DNA from: Diogma glabrata | Lineage: Eukaryota; Arthropoda; Insecta; Diptera; Cylindrotomidae | DNA length: 64,000 bases | Direction: 5' to 3' | Assembly (NCBI GenBank): GCA_963693315.1 | Contig: OY856188.1 | Span: 270,749,114-270,813,113 of the forward strand | Shown here: positions 22,961-35,009 of the stretch, piece by piece | How the letters are laid out: the number at the start of each line of letters is the position of its first letter | How positions within the stretch are numbered: position 1 is the stretch's first letter | The notes under the pieces: generated by a model | Seen by the model: the letters and a program-made list of their open reading frames with translations, nothing else | Databases searched by the model: none | What the model was told of the DNA's origin: nothing | Program-made: the position numbers and the translations under genes

Positions 22961-24290
22961 GGAAAGGAGGTTTGTTCAGAAAGGAGGTGATGTGCCAGAA
23001 ATCTCTTTTTTGGATGGTTGTTATGAAGCTGTTATTCAAACTACGGATTTTGAGTCGCACTACTTTCTCACACGCATTAAATTTGTATTAACAGGAACTT
23101 TCGAAGTTATTATTGCCCTCTTCAAACACAATTTCTTACATTCCGTTCATAATTATTTTTCGCATAATTTTTTCTCATTTTGTTTTTCTTGTTTTGTCAT
23201 TTTGTTGTGCAATCTTTTTAGTGGGTACAATAATTAACCACAAAATACCCAAGAAACAAACCAATCGTTTTGTTATTGTTTACAAACGGCCGTTAATATA
23301 CTATAAATAGAAGCTGACAGATGGCTTCTTCCTTTTAATCGACTTATTGTCGAATAACATCACAGCTGTTGTTGAATTTTGACGTCTGAAAAACAAATAG
23401 CGGCAGATTATTTATAGTTCTGGAAGGATTTTTTTTCTCTTGGAGATAATGACCCCACACCCGAAAGTGGAAGATATTGTTTATTTTGGGTAATGTAGAG
23501 TTTATTAAAATAACCGCCTGTGATATCTAATATTAAAGGCTGTGTTATTGAATGTTAAAATCTGTGATATTAAATAGTAAAACTTGTGTTATTCGTGTCG
23601 CTAACTATAAATGTCAAATAGAAAAATTATATACACTAAGAGAATTCATTTGTTAATTGTTATATATTTTATTGCCATAAGATATTAATTAACTAGTTTA
23701 AATTGAATTAAAGTAACTGATCATAAAACCACCAATTACCAAACACAAAAAAGGGAAATATATGTTAAATTTATATGTGGAATATAATAAACCTTTTTTG
23801 TAAATACGGCGTGTTTTCGATTAAATATAACAAAAAGAATAATTTGGAAAAATCTAAAAGAAAGTGCCTTATTTACTGACCCGATCCAGCATTGTGTCCA
23901 ACCAAGGAGTAAAAATAATAATACCACGGTACGAGGTGCAGCTAACCCGTAAAATTTTGATTTTGTGTGCAGCCGAGAAACATGACGGGCTAAGGTGAAT
24001 CCAAGAAGGTGGAGACGCGGGAATTTTCCACAACATGGGGTGAGTCATATTTTATTTTATTTTAGTTAGATGTATGAATGTTTATGAATACGTGTGTAAG
24101 TGTGTATTTGTTGCATGCGCGTATGATTGTTACAATCCAATTGGAAACATGTGCAGAAATTTTAAAAACAAAAATTTTATTGTTACAAAAACTAAAAAGT
24201 GATTAAAACTAATAATGGATGGTCTATTAATGTTTGATCGATAAAACGATTCATTCTATCGTAAAATTTGATGATGGATAGCCAAACAAA
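22960..24290. other. Intergenic DNA; possible splice-like signals near 24040
   Basis: Bases 23237-23332 are the inverted copy of 18450-18562 and contain CTATAAATAGAAGC. At 24035-24045 a GGGGTGAGT string after ATG resembles a 5' exon end, but no matching downstream exon could be tied to it. Otherwise featureless. Confidence 0.4.
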
Positions 24291-24299
24291 ATTGAAAGT

Positions 24300-24785
24300 T
24301 ACTTGAAAGATTTTTGGAATCCAATTACTTGTTGGACGGCACTGGCATTGGGACTTGCAGCTGGTATGAGTGGTATGTACCACGAAAATCAAACAAAAGA
24401 TATAACTTATAGCTCATTCAACAAAACAACGCCATTATATGGAAATTAAAATCATTCAGACGTAACCAAGCTTTGGGATGAAATTCAAACAGACTTCGAT
24501 TGCTGTGGTATGTCAAGTCGATGAGATTGGGTGAAGGCTATTAAGGGTGTGCCGTTGACTGGATGTCGTCCTGTGTCTGGAGCTGTTAACTCTACTGTTT
24601 GCGATGCTCAAAGTTCAACATTGCGAACAACTGGGTGTATTACTGGATTTGGTAATTTTATACAAGCGCATACTGTCAGTCTTGGTATAGCTGGTATTAT
24701 ACGAGCTGTTATACAATTCTTTTTTTCTGGCATTTTCGCAGTAAGCTATATGCACGGCCGATTGAGCGTAAGAACGCTCACACTG
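24300..24785 (+). pseudogene. Tetraspanin pseudogene, 5'-truncated
   Basis: One frame starting about 24333 covers the end of the third membrane helix (ALALGLAAGMSG), the large extracellular loop and the fourth helix. The loop shows the family signature: TKLWDEIQTDFDCCGM (CCG motif), a DW pair, a GC and further cysteines (STVCDAQ, TTGCITG). Two in-frame stops break it, a TAA after YGN and a TGA before DW. No introns interrupt the surviving part, which would fit a processed copy, but helices 1-2 and a poly(A) tail are not evident. Tetraspanins organise membrane-protein complexes; this copy cannot encode one. Confidence 0.8.
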
Positions 24786-24859
24786 GAGTCTAAAGATAAT
24801 TGTTATTGTTTCCTGAAGTCATTTTTGTTTTTACCTCTAATTCACATCAAATAAAGTTT

Positions 24860-25095
24860 GGTAATCATCATTATCACAATAAGTGTAGAAAAAAATGCCT
24901 ATGTAATTTAAAATTAATCAAATTTGTTATAGGTTGTAAAAGAAAAAACAAAAAAATTACAATCTTGCCAATTATTCTACAGCGGAAACCAAAATAGTTT
25001 GTGTTCTGGTTGTATATCTCCTATCGTGCATAGCAACAATTATGACGATGATATCAAGCTAATCTGTTGAATTGAATGTGGTAGCTTGGCTGTAT
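24860..25095. other. AT-rich intergenic DNA
   Basis: Nothing recognised. Confidence 0.4.
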
Positions 25096-25420
25096 CGAAT
25101 AGCGTGCATGCGCGTAGGGGCATGGATGTTTGCATGAGTGAGTGTGTGTGTGTGTGTGAGGGTGTGTGAATGCGTGCTGAAACTTGTGGGGTTGGACGTG
25201 GTGATCGTGGTTTGTTCGTATACGGGGGTCGCCAGAGTCTATTCATTTCACGTAGCTTTTCCTTGATCCGGCTGTTTATCGACATGCATACAATTTTGAT
25301 ATTTGTGCTAGAGCAGCAGGTATTCTATTCTCGTCCCCACAGACTGAAGCTAGTTTGGAGCTACAAAAACAATCTCGCTAGGTGCGCGGCCTGCTATGCC
25401 ACTTCATTGGTCTACCAACG
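25095..25420 (-). repeat. Dispersed repeat, inverted relative of 16415-16850
   Basis: Contains a GTGTGTGTGTGTGTGTG microsatellite at about 25140-25158, GGTCGCCAGAGTCT and GGTGCGCGGCCTGCTATGC. All are reverse complements of landmarks in the 16.4-16.8 kb copy. Confidence 0.7.
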
Positions 25421-25855
25421 AAGAAGCGCTTCATTACAATGGTATATTATTTCTGACATCAACTTAGAGCTTGGTAATCGACCTTAATGTTGGTGTTGCC
25501 CGAATGAGAATGTGTTGATAAATCAAGCACGATCTTCGAGTCAGATGAACATGAATTCAGTGAGTTTGGTGATGCGTTTAGAGATCAATCTACATTTAGG
25601 ATACATTTAGGTTGTAGAAAAGTACGCAACAATAGAGCCCTGTGCTGTGGTTAGGCTATATTTGAACTACGTTCCGTACTAGCGATCAAGCACCCCCTTC
25701 ACTACGGAGCCATCATCATACATGTCTCACTTTTTCTAGGGTTTTGGACTTGACCTTAGCTTCAATTGTCACTTAAAACCAAACGAGTTGGATGAACCTA
25801 TCGTTTACGCTGTTTACGCTGATCGTTTACGCCTATGTGTACGCTGTACAGAGAA

Positions 25856-26905
25856 ATATTATTATTATTATTATTATTATCATTTTCTTTATTTCATTTC
25901 TTGTTTATAATTACAATAAATAATATAAATTTAGAACTGATATGAAATAAAGTACAGCTCCGTGAGGATATAAATATCCGTAGTGGAGCATCTTAATTAT
26001 TCTTAACTATATTATCTTAAAATCATTTTATAGTAAATAAGCAAGGTAATAGGTTACTTAAAAATTAATAAGACAGAACGTAAAATGTAAAATATCACAG
26101 AAGGAAACATAAAAATATAACTTTTAATTATCAAAATCTAACCTTTAATTATCAAAAACATTCCAGTTATAATATTATAATTTTAATTGCAATACTAAAA
26201 GTAGCTCTCGATGTTGTCAATTTTAAGTAGCCATGCTTGTGTTTCACTCTCAAACAAATGCTTTCGCTTAGTTGTGACGGATTTTAAATGTTTAGGTAGC
26301 TTATGAAACCAGAACGGTGCCATGAAAATATAGAAACGTTTGTATTTCTCAGTATTACAACGAAGACGTGAAAACTGATTTGGATTTCTCATAAGGTAAC
26401 TATGTGATTTTTTTACTGGCGATTTAGATATCGATGAAGTGGTTTTTAATACAACGTGACTATTTGCTGGCTCGATAGATAATATGTCATCTGCCTGTAC
26501 ATACTTGTTTCAATTTTGTTTATTGTGTGTAGGATCATACCCTTGATATCTCCATGTTTTATAGGAAGCCCGCTGATGACAATACTAGCAGCATTATTAA
26601 ATTGATTCGGTTTATCATTCACTGCTTCTAGTAAACAAAGTTTCGAAGAATTCAACTTCAATTCAACCTCCAACTTTTGTACTTTATCCATCAAAAATTT
26701 GTAGTCCGCTGTAACTTTAAACACTTTCTCTGTAAGTTCATCAAGTGCAGATAGTTTCAATTCCATTTTTTTTAATTGGTTCAGCAAGACTGATAGACGG
26801 CGTTTCTTCTAAATCACAGTCAATTAGAGATTGACTAGATTCCCCCCGACAATCCTTACATAGCCAGTTTGCAGACCCATCTTTACTTCTAGTAAGCAAG
26901 TCATA
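25856..26905 (-). mobile_element. Internally deleted LINE with TAA tail
   Basis: On the minus strand a 5' remnant reads WLCKDCRG (PHD-like zinc finger, 26800-26870). Next comes a coiled-coil ORF1 segment at 26446-26787 (LEVELKLNSSKLCLLEAVND, then ASIVISGLPI, as in LINE ORF1 proteins). Then comes an ORF2 C-terminal tail at 26195-26400 (RCNTEKYKRFYIFMAPFW, HKLPKHLKS). A 3' UTR follows, ending in repeated TAA units at 25856-25880. The endonuclease and RT core are missing. It is inserted into unit B between GAGAAAT and ATATTGCACAACGGGG. Confidence 0.75.
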
Positions 26906-27344
26906 TATTGCACAACGGGGTCAAAAATAAAGTAAATATGGTAGGAGGTTTCTGGAGGGCTCGTAAAACACCTAGGAGACCAAATATTAAAATTTTATTT
27001 AGTTTTTTAGGTTAATATATTTAAATTTTCTTAATGGTAAACGACTAAACGTTGATAATCATTTTAAAATAATTTTTTAAGAAAATTTCATTTTATCCAA
27101 TCAACCAGTGTGGCTAGTTTGCATTGCGACTGGGTTGGATGCATTGTGACGCCTAATAAACGAAAATTTTTTTAATCACCCAATTTTTTGCGAGCCATAT
27201 TAATTGAAATATCCTGAAACATTACATTTGTTAATTTAAACTAAATTAAATCTTTAATATAAATTACAATGTTTATAATTTTAATTTTTTTCACCACTAT
27301 CTAGTGCCATCTATATAATATAAAGATTAACGTTTTAACTTTAA

Positions 27345-27592
27345 AACATTAACATACATGATACATTTATACATTTATATAATTTTTTCTCATTTTCTTT
27401 TCTCATTCATTTAAGTTTTTTCATTTTGATGTCAATTTTTATAATATTTTGTATATTTTTTCTTTCTTTTTCTTTAACTTGAGAATGGCAATGTGCCGAA
27501 ATATTGTGTTTTCTTTATTAATTTAAAAATAAAAAATAAATTTAAAAGACTGATTAATGTAAAAAATAAAAATAAAAATAATTAACATACAT
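27345..27592. repeat. ~230-bp insert with flanking AACATACATGA repeats
   Basis: Units A and D lack this stretch. It is bordered by direct copies of AACATACATGA (about 27350 and 27583). It contains AACTTGAGAATGGCAATGTG, also present at 36788. The shape suggests a short retroposed or DNA-element insertion shared by units B and C. Confidence 0.6.
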
Positions 27593-27818
27593 GAATTCTG
27601 ACAAATGATGCAATTATTACAATTTTTTTATAATATTTTTAAAACAAGTAATAATTAAATCAAATTAAATTAAATTACAAAACAAAATTACTAAAAATAT
27701 AATTATTAGAATATTTTGCTTGTAGAGCAGATACCTGCAAATTTTTAATATAAACAGAGTTGGTAGCATGGATTCACTAGATTTTAGCAAACCATATAGT
27801 CATAAGTATTATCTTGTG

Positions 27819-29226
27819 TTAGTTTGTTCGTTTTCCTAATGACTTTATTATTTCGTCAATCGGTTTCCCTTTTGTTTCTGGTAGCCAGATAAAAACTAAA
27901 ATTCCAGTCACAAAACAGTTTATAGCGAAATAAAACATACATCCATGAATTTCAAATAAATGTTTCATTAAATAAAAATATTTTAAGTAAATAAATCCAA
28001 CAATTAACATTGTTGGAGAGCATTTCATTTACAACAACAAAAGGAACTGCCATAAGTCCATATGTTGAATTGAATAATGCGCATGCTATACTTATGATAG
28101 ATATCCAAGAATAGTCATTAACATCATAATTATGAAATTTTAAATAAAAATATATTCCACTTATGCTCAGGGATATTCCTGTCGTTAAAGAAGAATAAAT
28201 TAATAATGGTCGTCTTCCTAAACGATCAACTAAAATAGTCGCAATAAATACTCCTATTAAGTAAACTACTCCAATAATTATTGCAACAAGATTGTGTGAT
28301 ATTTTAGTACCAGCATCACCGAATACAACATCAGCATAGTTCATTATCATAAATCCCCCATTTCCAAGCATCATAATGTATAAAACTATACCAAGTAATA
28401 TTGGTATTCTTGCTGATCTTTTCGTAAAATCCAAAACAGTTAGTTTTGTTGTATTTATTTTGATTTTTGAACTCAAATTCTCAGCTTCTTGTAAATATTT
28501 GTTTAAAAATTTATCAAAATCCTCTGTTTGATCTCGAAAAAATATCAATGATTTTTTTGCGTCTTCCATTTTATTTCTTGATATTAAATAACCAGGAGTA
28601 TCGGGCACAAACAAAAAACCAATAATAAATATTGCAGGAATAATTAAACAAAGATAAGAAAATAAGTAATAGTTTAAGTATTCTCCCCATACGAATCCCA
28701 TAACCATTCCAAAATTGGTAGTTAATGGCAGTATTGATCCCAATGATCCACGAATTTTGTCTTCAGCTATTTCGGTTACATACAATGGAATGATGGCAAA
28801 TGTTCCACCACCAACCATTCCACCAACTAATCTTCCTATTAATAGCTCAGTGTAATTAACTGCAAATATTAATAGCAACCAATTTATAATTAATGGAATT
28901 GCTATTATGTAGAAAGTAATTTTCCGTCCAAATTTCTCTGCGCTTAATCCTGGCAACAATACATCCGATTATACTTCCTAAATATATCACTGAACGTATC
29001 CAGCTTGCCTGATCTTCCGATAGTTTACCGAATGGTAATGGTGATTCATCTGATTGCAAAACTGGTACAATTGGTGATGCCCACCCTGTGATTGTTCCAT
29101 ATCCAAAGGATAGTAAATTTGCTGTTAATGAAATAATAGGAACAGTATTAAGCGCTCGATAGAAATTGTTTCATAAAAATTATTTTTACCACAAAGTGTT
29201 GCATAGTATTGCTTGAATCGTCCCAT
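27819..29226 (-). pseudogene. Tret1-like transporter copy 2, disrupted
   Basis: Exon 1 (29190-29226) and the 68-bp intron (29122-29189) are intact and splice in phase. The long exon is broken twice. An extra G near 28952 (CCTGGCAACA, where copy 4 has CCTGCAACA) shifts the frame just before the FGRK motif. Near 28015, 42 bases present in other copies are replaced by four, removing the KIRG...LRVIM cytoplasmic loop and shifting the frame again. Elsewhere it stays very similar to the intact copies, so inactivation is recent. It could yield only a ~90-residue truncated product. Confidence 0.85.
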
Positions 29227-29920
29227 CACTTAGTCTTTTGCAATATGTTAAGTTTGTTCCGATTAAATTGACATAACACGTTTCTCGTTTTTATTGATCA
29301 CAAATTTATGCAAAATGGACATAGACTTTATTCCAAAACATATATTATACTGATTGAAAGATTTTTGGTTTTGTATATCAATAAACTAAACTTTAACTTC
29401 ACTTTATGAAAGATATTAATTTTTTGTTTATACAATCACTCCACTCAATTTTATTGTAAATACTGCAACTTCATTTGTGTTAATGGTTGGAATTTTTAGT
29501 AAATATATATTTTGTGTAATAATCAATGTCATGCACTAAACTACCCCGATAGCCACATTTACCTCATATTTACAAAAAGTTTATTTTTCGTATCATCATG
29601 ACGTGCGTAAATGTTGTTCAGCTTGTAAACGTAAATATTTTAAACATATTGGCACCATTCAAGGAATTCATTTTAATACTAAAGGAAAACAAAACCTTTA
29701 TAAATTCAATTGCTTCTATTACATGCGTAAACAATACATATTATTTAAAAGGTTGATATTTAGGCATCTTATGAGGGATATATGAGGTAATATTTGCTGT
29801 ATTATGAACAACACTGTTTGTCGTCATATTTGAATAAATTTCTACTCATGACGTGACGGTAACGGTCAGGAATACAATTGTAATGCAAATATAATTAACT
29901 AGAATTTTTTAATCATATAT

Positions 29921-30320
29921 ACAGGGTGAGTCGGGAGGAACGGACCTAACTTTAGGAGCGTAATAAACACGCAAAAATAATTTGAAAAAACCCATATGTT
30001 CTTATTCGATAATCATTTGTTTTCCAGTTATAGCGTAATACCAAATAAAGAAAAGTTCATATATTAACAGTTTCCTAATCATAGCGTTCTTTTAATAAAT
30101 GTTCAAAAATACCGCCATTGATTTCGAAACATTTTCTACTTCGTTTACGAAGATGACCCGTTGCCCTTCTAATTGTTTCATGTCTTTCTTCTTTAAAATT
30201 GGCTGCGCTAAAACTTGAAAACAAATGAATATCGGATAAGAACATATGGGTTTTTTTACATTGTTTTCGAGTGCATAATTCACTCCTGAAATTTGGTCCG
30301 TTCCTCCCGACTCACCCTGT
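29921..30320. mobile_element. 400-bp mariner-like MITE
   Basis: Terminal repeats ACAGGGTGAGTCGGGAGGAA and its reverse complement are perfect over about 27 bases. Inverted similarity continues inward for ~130 bases per arm (CCCATATGTTCTTAT against ATAAGAACATATGGG). It is flanked by TATAT/ATATA, fitting a TA target duplication. The interior has no transposase. The sequence folds into one long hairpin. It is nested inside the 4.8-kb element. Confidence 0.88.
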
Positions 30321-30334
30321 ATATACAAATGCAT

Positions 30335-30380
30335 ATTTTGCTGAATACTTACAAGTTTACTGGTAAGTATTCAGCAAAAT
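30335..30380. repeat. Perfect 18-bp-stem hairpin
   Basis: ATTTTGCTGAATACTTAC at 30335-30352 and its exact reverse complement at 30363-30380 flank a 10-base loop. It lies 14 bases right of the MITE. Confidence 0.9.
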
Positions 30381-30592
30381 AATGCATATGAATAAAAAAT
30401 TATAATTAATTATATTTGTATTAATTTTCATTCACGTATCAAATTTTTTCTTTTGAAATTATTAAAGTATTATGCGCTAATAAACTGTACTTTATTTATT
30501 AAATATGGTTAAATATATTACAAATTATAGTTAACATTTTTCATTTCTAAGACTATAAATTTCATTTATAAATTTCAAATACAAAAATATGG

Positions 30593-32038
30593 AAAGGCTG
30601 AAATCTCACAGCTCTGAGATATCAAGACTTCGGTCTGGGTTAAGGATTTTGATATAGTTTTCGCCAAAAAACTTTTATGAGGACATGGTTTTTAGTTTTG
30701 GGCAGTGATGTATATCAAACATAACTCTTTGTTAAAGTACAAGTATTTTTTATCTCTGTTTAAAAATTTATTACAAAACTAACACGAAACATCAATACGT
30801 TGCCGGAAAATTATAATCAAAATTACAAAAATATTCCAAAAATTAGAATAAAATCAAATATTTAAATTTTTTCTAAATTCCAATAATATTTCAAAAATTC
30901 TTAAAAATTCAAACTTTTTCCAAAATTCTAAAAATATTGCAAAAATTATTACAAAATCAAAAATCAAAAATTTTTTCACAATTCCAAAAATTATAATAAA
31001 ATCAAAAATTAAAAATTTTTCAAAATTCTAAAAATATACCAAAAATTCTTACAAAATCAAAAATTAAAACTTTTGCCGAAATTCTAAAAATATTGCAAAA
31101 ATTATTACAAAATCAAAAATACAAACTTTTTCAGAATTCCAAAAATATTTCAAAAACTATAACAAATTCAAAAATTTCCATGTCCAATTTCATTTTCAAT
31201 TACATTTACGTCATAAAAACAGCTACATTTTTTTTCCAAAAAATTGGCTAAAAAAAAAAATGAAATCATTTTTTGACACACTTGACATTATTTTTTGACA
31301 AACTTAGAATGCCATAATTCTCAATAATAATAATAAAATTTCATTTCAAACAAACAATTTTTTTTTTCCAAAAAATTGGGTAAAAAAATAAATAAAAATA
31401 AAAATCTTTCTTTTGACACACTTGACAACATTTTTTTGACAAACTTATAATGCCATAATTCTCAATAATAATAATAAAACTTCATTTCAAAGAAACAATT
31501 AATTTTATTTTTTTTCCAAAAAATTAGGTAAAAAAATAAATAAAAATCTTTCTTTTGACACACTTGACAACATTTTTTTGACAAACTTATAATGCAATAA
31601 TCTAGTTTATGATCTCACATTCCAATCCCGACCATTAAGATTTCTCCAAATTCAATGTTCCTACTCGTAATCACTTAAAATGAACGTTTTTTAAGCCAAA
31701 AATATGAAAATTTGCTATTTTCGACACACATAATAATTTTTTGACACACTTCCAGTACAGTTATTGAACACAGCGTCCTTTCGGACCTGTCCCTAGTGGA
31801 TACATATTTTTAGAAAAAAATTTTTTTGAAATCTCTCCAGCCGTTTTCCCTGCAGCGTAGGTAATGACAGACGGCCGGCCGGCCGGCAGACAGACATACA
31901 TATTTTTTTTGCTTTTTTAGAATCAGGAGGTCCTAAAACGTCGAGAAATGTCAAAAAAGGTGGGGGTAAGAATTTCACTTTGAGCTCATGAATGTAATAC
32001 TTAGGCCTTTCAGACCGAAGTAATTCAATTTAAACACA
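30593..32038. repeat. Repeat module, tandem copy 1
   Basis: Starts with GGCTGAAATCTCACAGCTCT and GACTTCGGTCTGGG. It continues with a CAAAAATTCTAAAAATATTG low-complexity array and a set of ~130-150 bp repeats carrying TTTTGACACACTTGACA. It then has a GGCCGGCCGGCCGG patch near 31872 and ends at TCAGACCGAAGTAA. The opening ACTTCGGTCTG and closing CAGACCGAAGT are inverted. A ~1.75-kb relative follows immediately. Confidence 0.85.
31255..31600. repeat. ~145-bp internal tandem repeats (three units)
   Basis: TTTTGACACACTTGACA occurs at about 31273, 31413 and 31555. Each is followed by TTTGACAAACTTAGAATGCC or a variant and AATAATAATAATAAAA. The matching block in module copy 2 (32770-33370) has five units. 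Confidence 0.8.
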
Positions 32039-32042
32039 TAAA

Positions 32043-33795
32043 TATGGAGGGGCTGAAATCTCAAGCTCTGAGATATCAAGACTTCGGTCTGGGTTAAGGA
32101 TTTTGATATAGTTTTCGGCAACAAAACTTTTATGAGGACATGGTTTTTAGTTTTGGGCAGCGATGAATATCAAACATAACTCTTTTTTAAAGTACAAGTA
32201 TTCAGAGATAGACTCTGTTTAAAAATTTATTACAAAACTAACACGAAACATCAATACGTTGCCGGATAATTGTAATCAAAATTCCAAAAATATTGTTAAA
32301 TTAAATAAAATCAAACTTTTTCAAAATTCCAAAAATATTCTAAAAATTAGAATGAAATCAAATATTTAAACTTTTTCTAAATTCTGATGATATGCCAAAA
32401 ATTCTTAAAAATTCGAACTTTTCCAAAATTCTAAAAATATTGCAAAAGTTATTACAAAATCAAAAATTAAAACTTTTTTCAAAATTCCAAAAATTATAAT
32501 AATATCAAAAATTAAAAATTTTTCAAAATTCTAAAAATATTTCAAAAATTCTTACAAAATCAAAAATTAAAACTTTTGCCGAAATTCTAAAAATATTGCA
32601 AAAATTATTACAAAATCAAAAATACAAACTTTTTCAAAATTCCAAAAATATTTCAAAAACTACAACAAATTCAAAAATTTCCATGTCCAATTTCATTTTA
32701 AATTACATTTACGTCATAAAAACAGCTACATTTTTTTTCCCAAAATATTGGCTAAAAAATTAAATGAAATCATTTTTTGACACACTTGACATTATTTTTT
32801 GACAAACTTATAATGCCATAATTCTCTATAATAATAATAAAATATCATGTCATACGAACTATTAATTTTATTTTTTTCTAAAAAAATTGGGTAAAAAATA
32901 AATAAAAACCTTTCTTTTGACACACTTGACAACATTTTTTGACAAACTTATAATGCCATAATTCTCAATAATAATAATAAAATTTCATTTCAAACAAACA
33001 ATTTATTTTTTTTCCAAAAAATTGGGTAAAAAACTAAATGAAAATCTTTTGACACACTTGACAACATTTTGTTGATAAACTTATAATGCCATAATTCTCA
33101 ATAATAATAATAAAATTTCATTTTAAACAAACAATTTTATTTCCAAAAAATTGGGAAAAAAAAATAAAAATCTTTCTTTTGACACACTTGACAACACTTT
33201 TTTGACAAACTTATAATGCCATAATTCTCAATAATAATAATAAAACTTCATTTCAAACAAACAATTAATTTTATATTTTTTTTCCAAAAAATTAGGTAAA
33301 AAAATAAATAAAAATCTTTCTTTTGACACACTTGACAACTTTTTTTTGACAAACTTATAATGCAATAATCTAGTTTTTGATCTCACATACCAATCCCGAC
33401 CATCAAGATTTCTCCAAATTCAATGTTCCTACTCGTAATCACTTAAAATGAACGTTTTTTAAGCCAAAAATATGCAAATTTCCTTGTTTTGACACACATA
33501 ATGATTTTTTTGACACACTTCCGGTACAGTTATCGAACACAGCGTCCTTTCGGACCTGTCCCTTGAGTATACCTATTTTTAGAAAAAAAAATTTTTGAAA
33601 TCCCTCCAGCGGTTTTCCCTGCAGCGTAGGTAATGACGGCCGGCCGGCCGGCAGACAGACATACATTTTTTTTTTTTTTGCTTTTTTAGAATCAGCAGGT
33701 CCTAAAACGTCGAGAAATGTCAAAAAAAGTGGGGGTAAGAATTTCACTTTGAGCTCATGAATGTAATACTTAGGTCTTTCAGACCGAAGTAAATA
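32043..33795. repeat. Repeat module, tandem copy 2
   Basis: Same landmark order as 30593-32038 but longer, because the internal TTTTGACACACTTGACA array (32770-33370) has about five units rather than three. It also contains the GGCCGGCCGGCCGG patch (33640) and the closing TCAGACCGAAGTAA. Minus-strand frames at 31793-31978 and 33439-33747 share MKFLPPxFLTFLDVLGP, but lie inside the repeat and match no known domain. Confidence 0.85.
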
Positions 33796-35009
33796 TTAAA
33801 CGCGGCCTGAACTCGAGTGATCACTGATCGATATTGGAAAAAGAATTGTATATACATATTTAATATTCTTGAAATTTGCCTTTATACCGTTTATAATTAA
33901 CGTTTTATTTACGAAATCTTTATACAATATTTACAGTTTATGTGATGTAAATTTGGTGTAAATCTTTGGAAGTCAAAGTGTATCATATATTTTCCTAAAT
34001 ATTATGGCATGTTGATTTAATTCTATATATAATGAAATGATTTGTTCTTTTTAATCAAATTTTATTAATGCAGAACCGTCATAAAATTACTGAAAATGTT
34101 TATGACTATATGATGCATGAATTGTCACTCATATGATGTAACATATTGCTCATGCTGATTTGAAAACAAGTATAGTAAATATGTGAGCAATTTTACGTAA
34201 ATATTTTGCCGCAATAATTAAGCAATCATTTTACCGATAATAAGTTGCTAAACTTGATCATACATTTACGAATATGCATTATTGTTCAATGAATTTAATC
34301 CATATGTATGAAAATTTCATAATTTTTCTTTTCAACATCATATGATCCATATATGATCATCACGATTGGCTATCGGGGTAGGTTTGAGATTAAGATTTTG
34401 TATACAATTATTTTAAAAATCCCAAAGCCTATACAGTTGACTCTTCATTTACAGTAGAAATATCTTTAACGTCGTCAGTAGTTAAATATTCACAATTCAT
34501 TCACTCATTTTTTTTTAATTTTTAGTGTATATATGTATCAAAAGTTTGCGACTCTGATATGATAATATTAAAAAGTTTGTACTTCGTACTATTGTTGATC
34601 ATACAATATTAGCAACTAAGCTTGCTTCTGAGTCTTGGAGTAGTTGTTCGCATGATGGATGTAATGATTTTATTTCTACCTTGCAGAACCATATTAATAG
34701 CTCAAAAAAATTTTTAAGTGGCTAAGAAAAAAAAAATTAAAGACCTCCAGGTCAGATATTCTTTCCAATGTCATAAAATTGAAGAATCTCCTTTATAAAA
34801 ATACAAACAGCACCCTCTGAATGTTAACTTAGCTTCTAGATATATTGAATATAAAAAAGTGTTCTGTCTTATTCGAAAAGTCGTTTTACTACAACAATCT
34901 GTTTAATAAATACAAAAAAAATCCATAAAAACCAGTGAGAAGCAGTTAATTGTGTAATTAAGGAAAAAGTAACGTGACCAAAATCGTATAATATTTTGGA
35001 TAATAATTT

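Larger units (their letters stand above)
29544..34378. mobile_element. 4.8-kb TA-flanked element with 12-bp inverted ends
   Basis: Ends CCCCGATAGCCA (29544-29555) and TGGCTATCGGGG (34367-34378) are perfect inverted repeats, flanked by TA on both sides (29542-29543, 34379-34380). The uninterrupted site is visible in units A and C (AAACTAGTTTTGAG), which proves an insertion of 4,835 bp with TA duplication. There is no recognisable transposase: the longest frames are under 110 codons and unassigned. The interior holds a nested MITE, a hairpin and two tandem repeat modules. It is likely a non-autonomous DNA transposon that took in or amplified repeats. Confidence 0.75.

Noticed and set aside
31793..31978. 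MKFLPPPFLTFLDVLGP frame, repeated at 33439-33747
   Set aside because: Conserved only as part of the tandem repeat module, with no start context, domain or further homologue. I considered a small peptide gene but found no support.
31262..33370. Regularly spaced repeats resembling a CRISPR array
   Set aside because: The units are ~130-150 bp tandem repeats without unique spacers, in an insect nuclear context.
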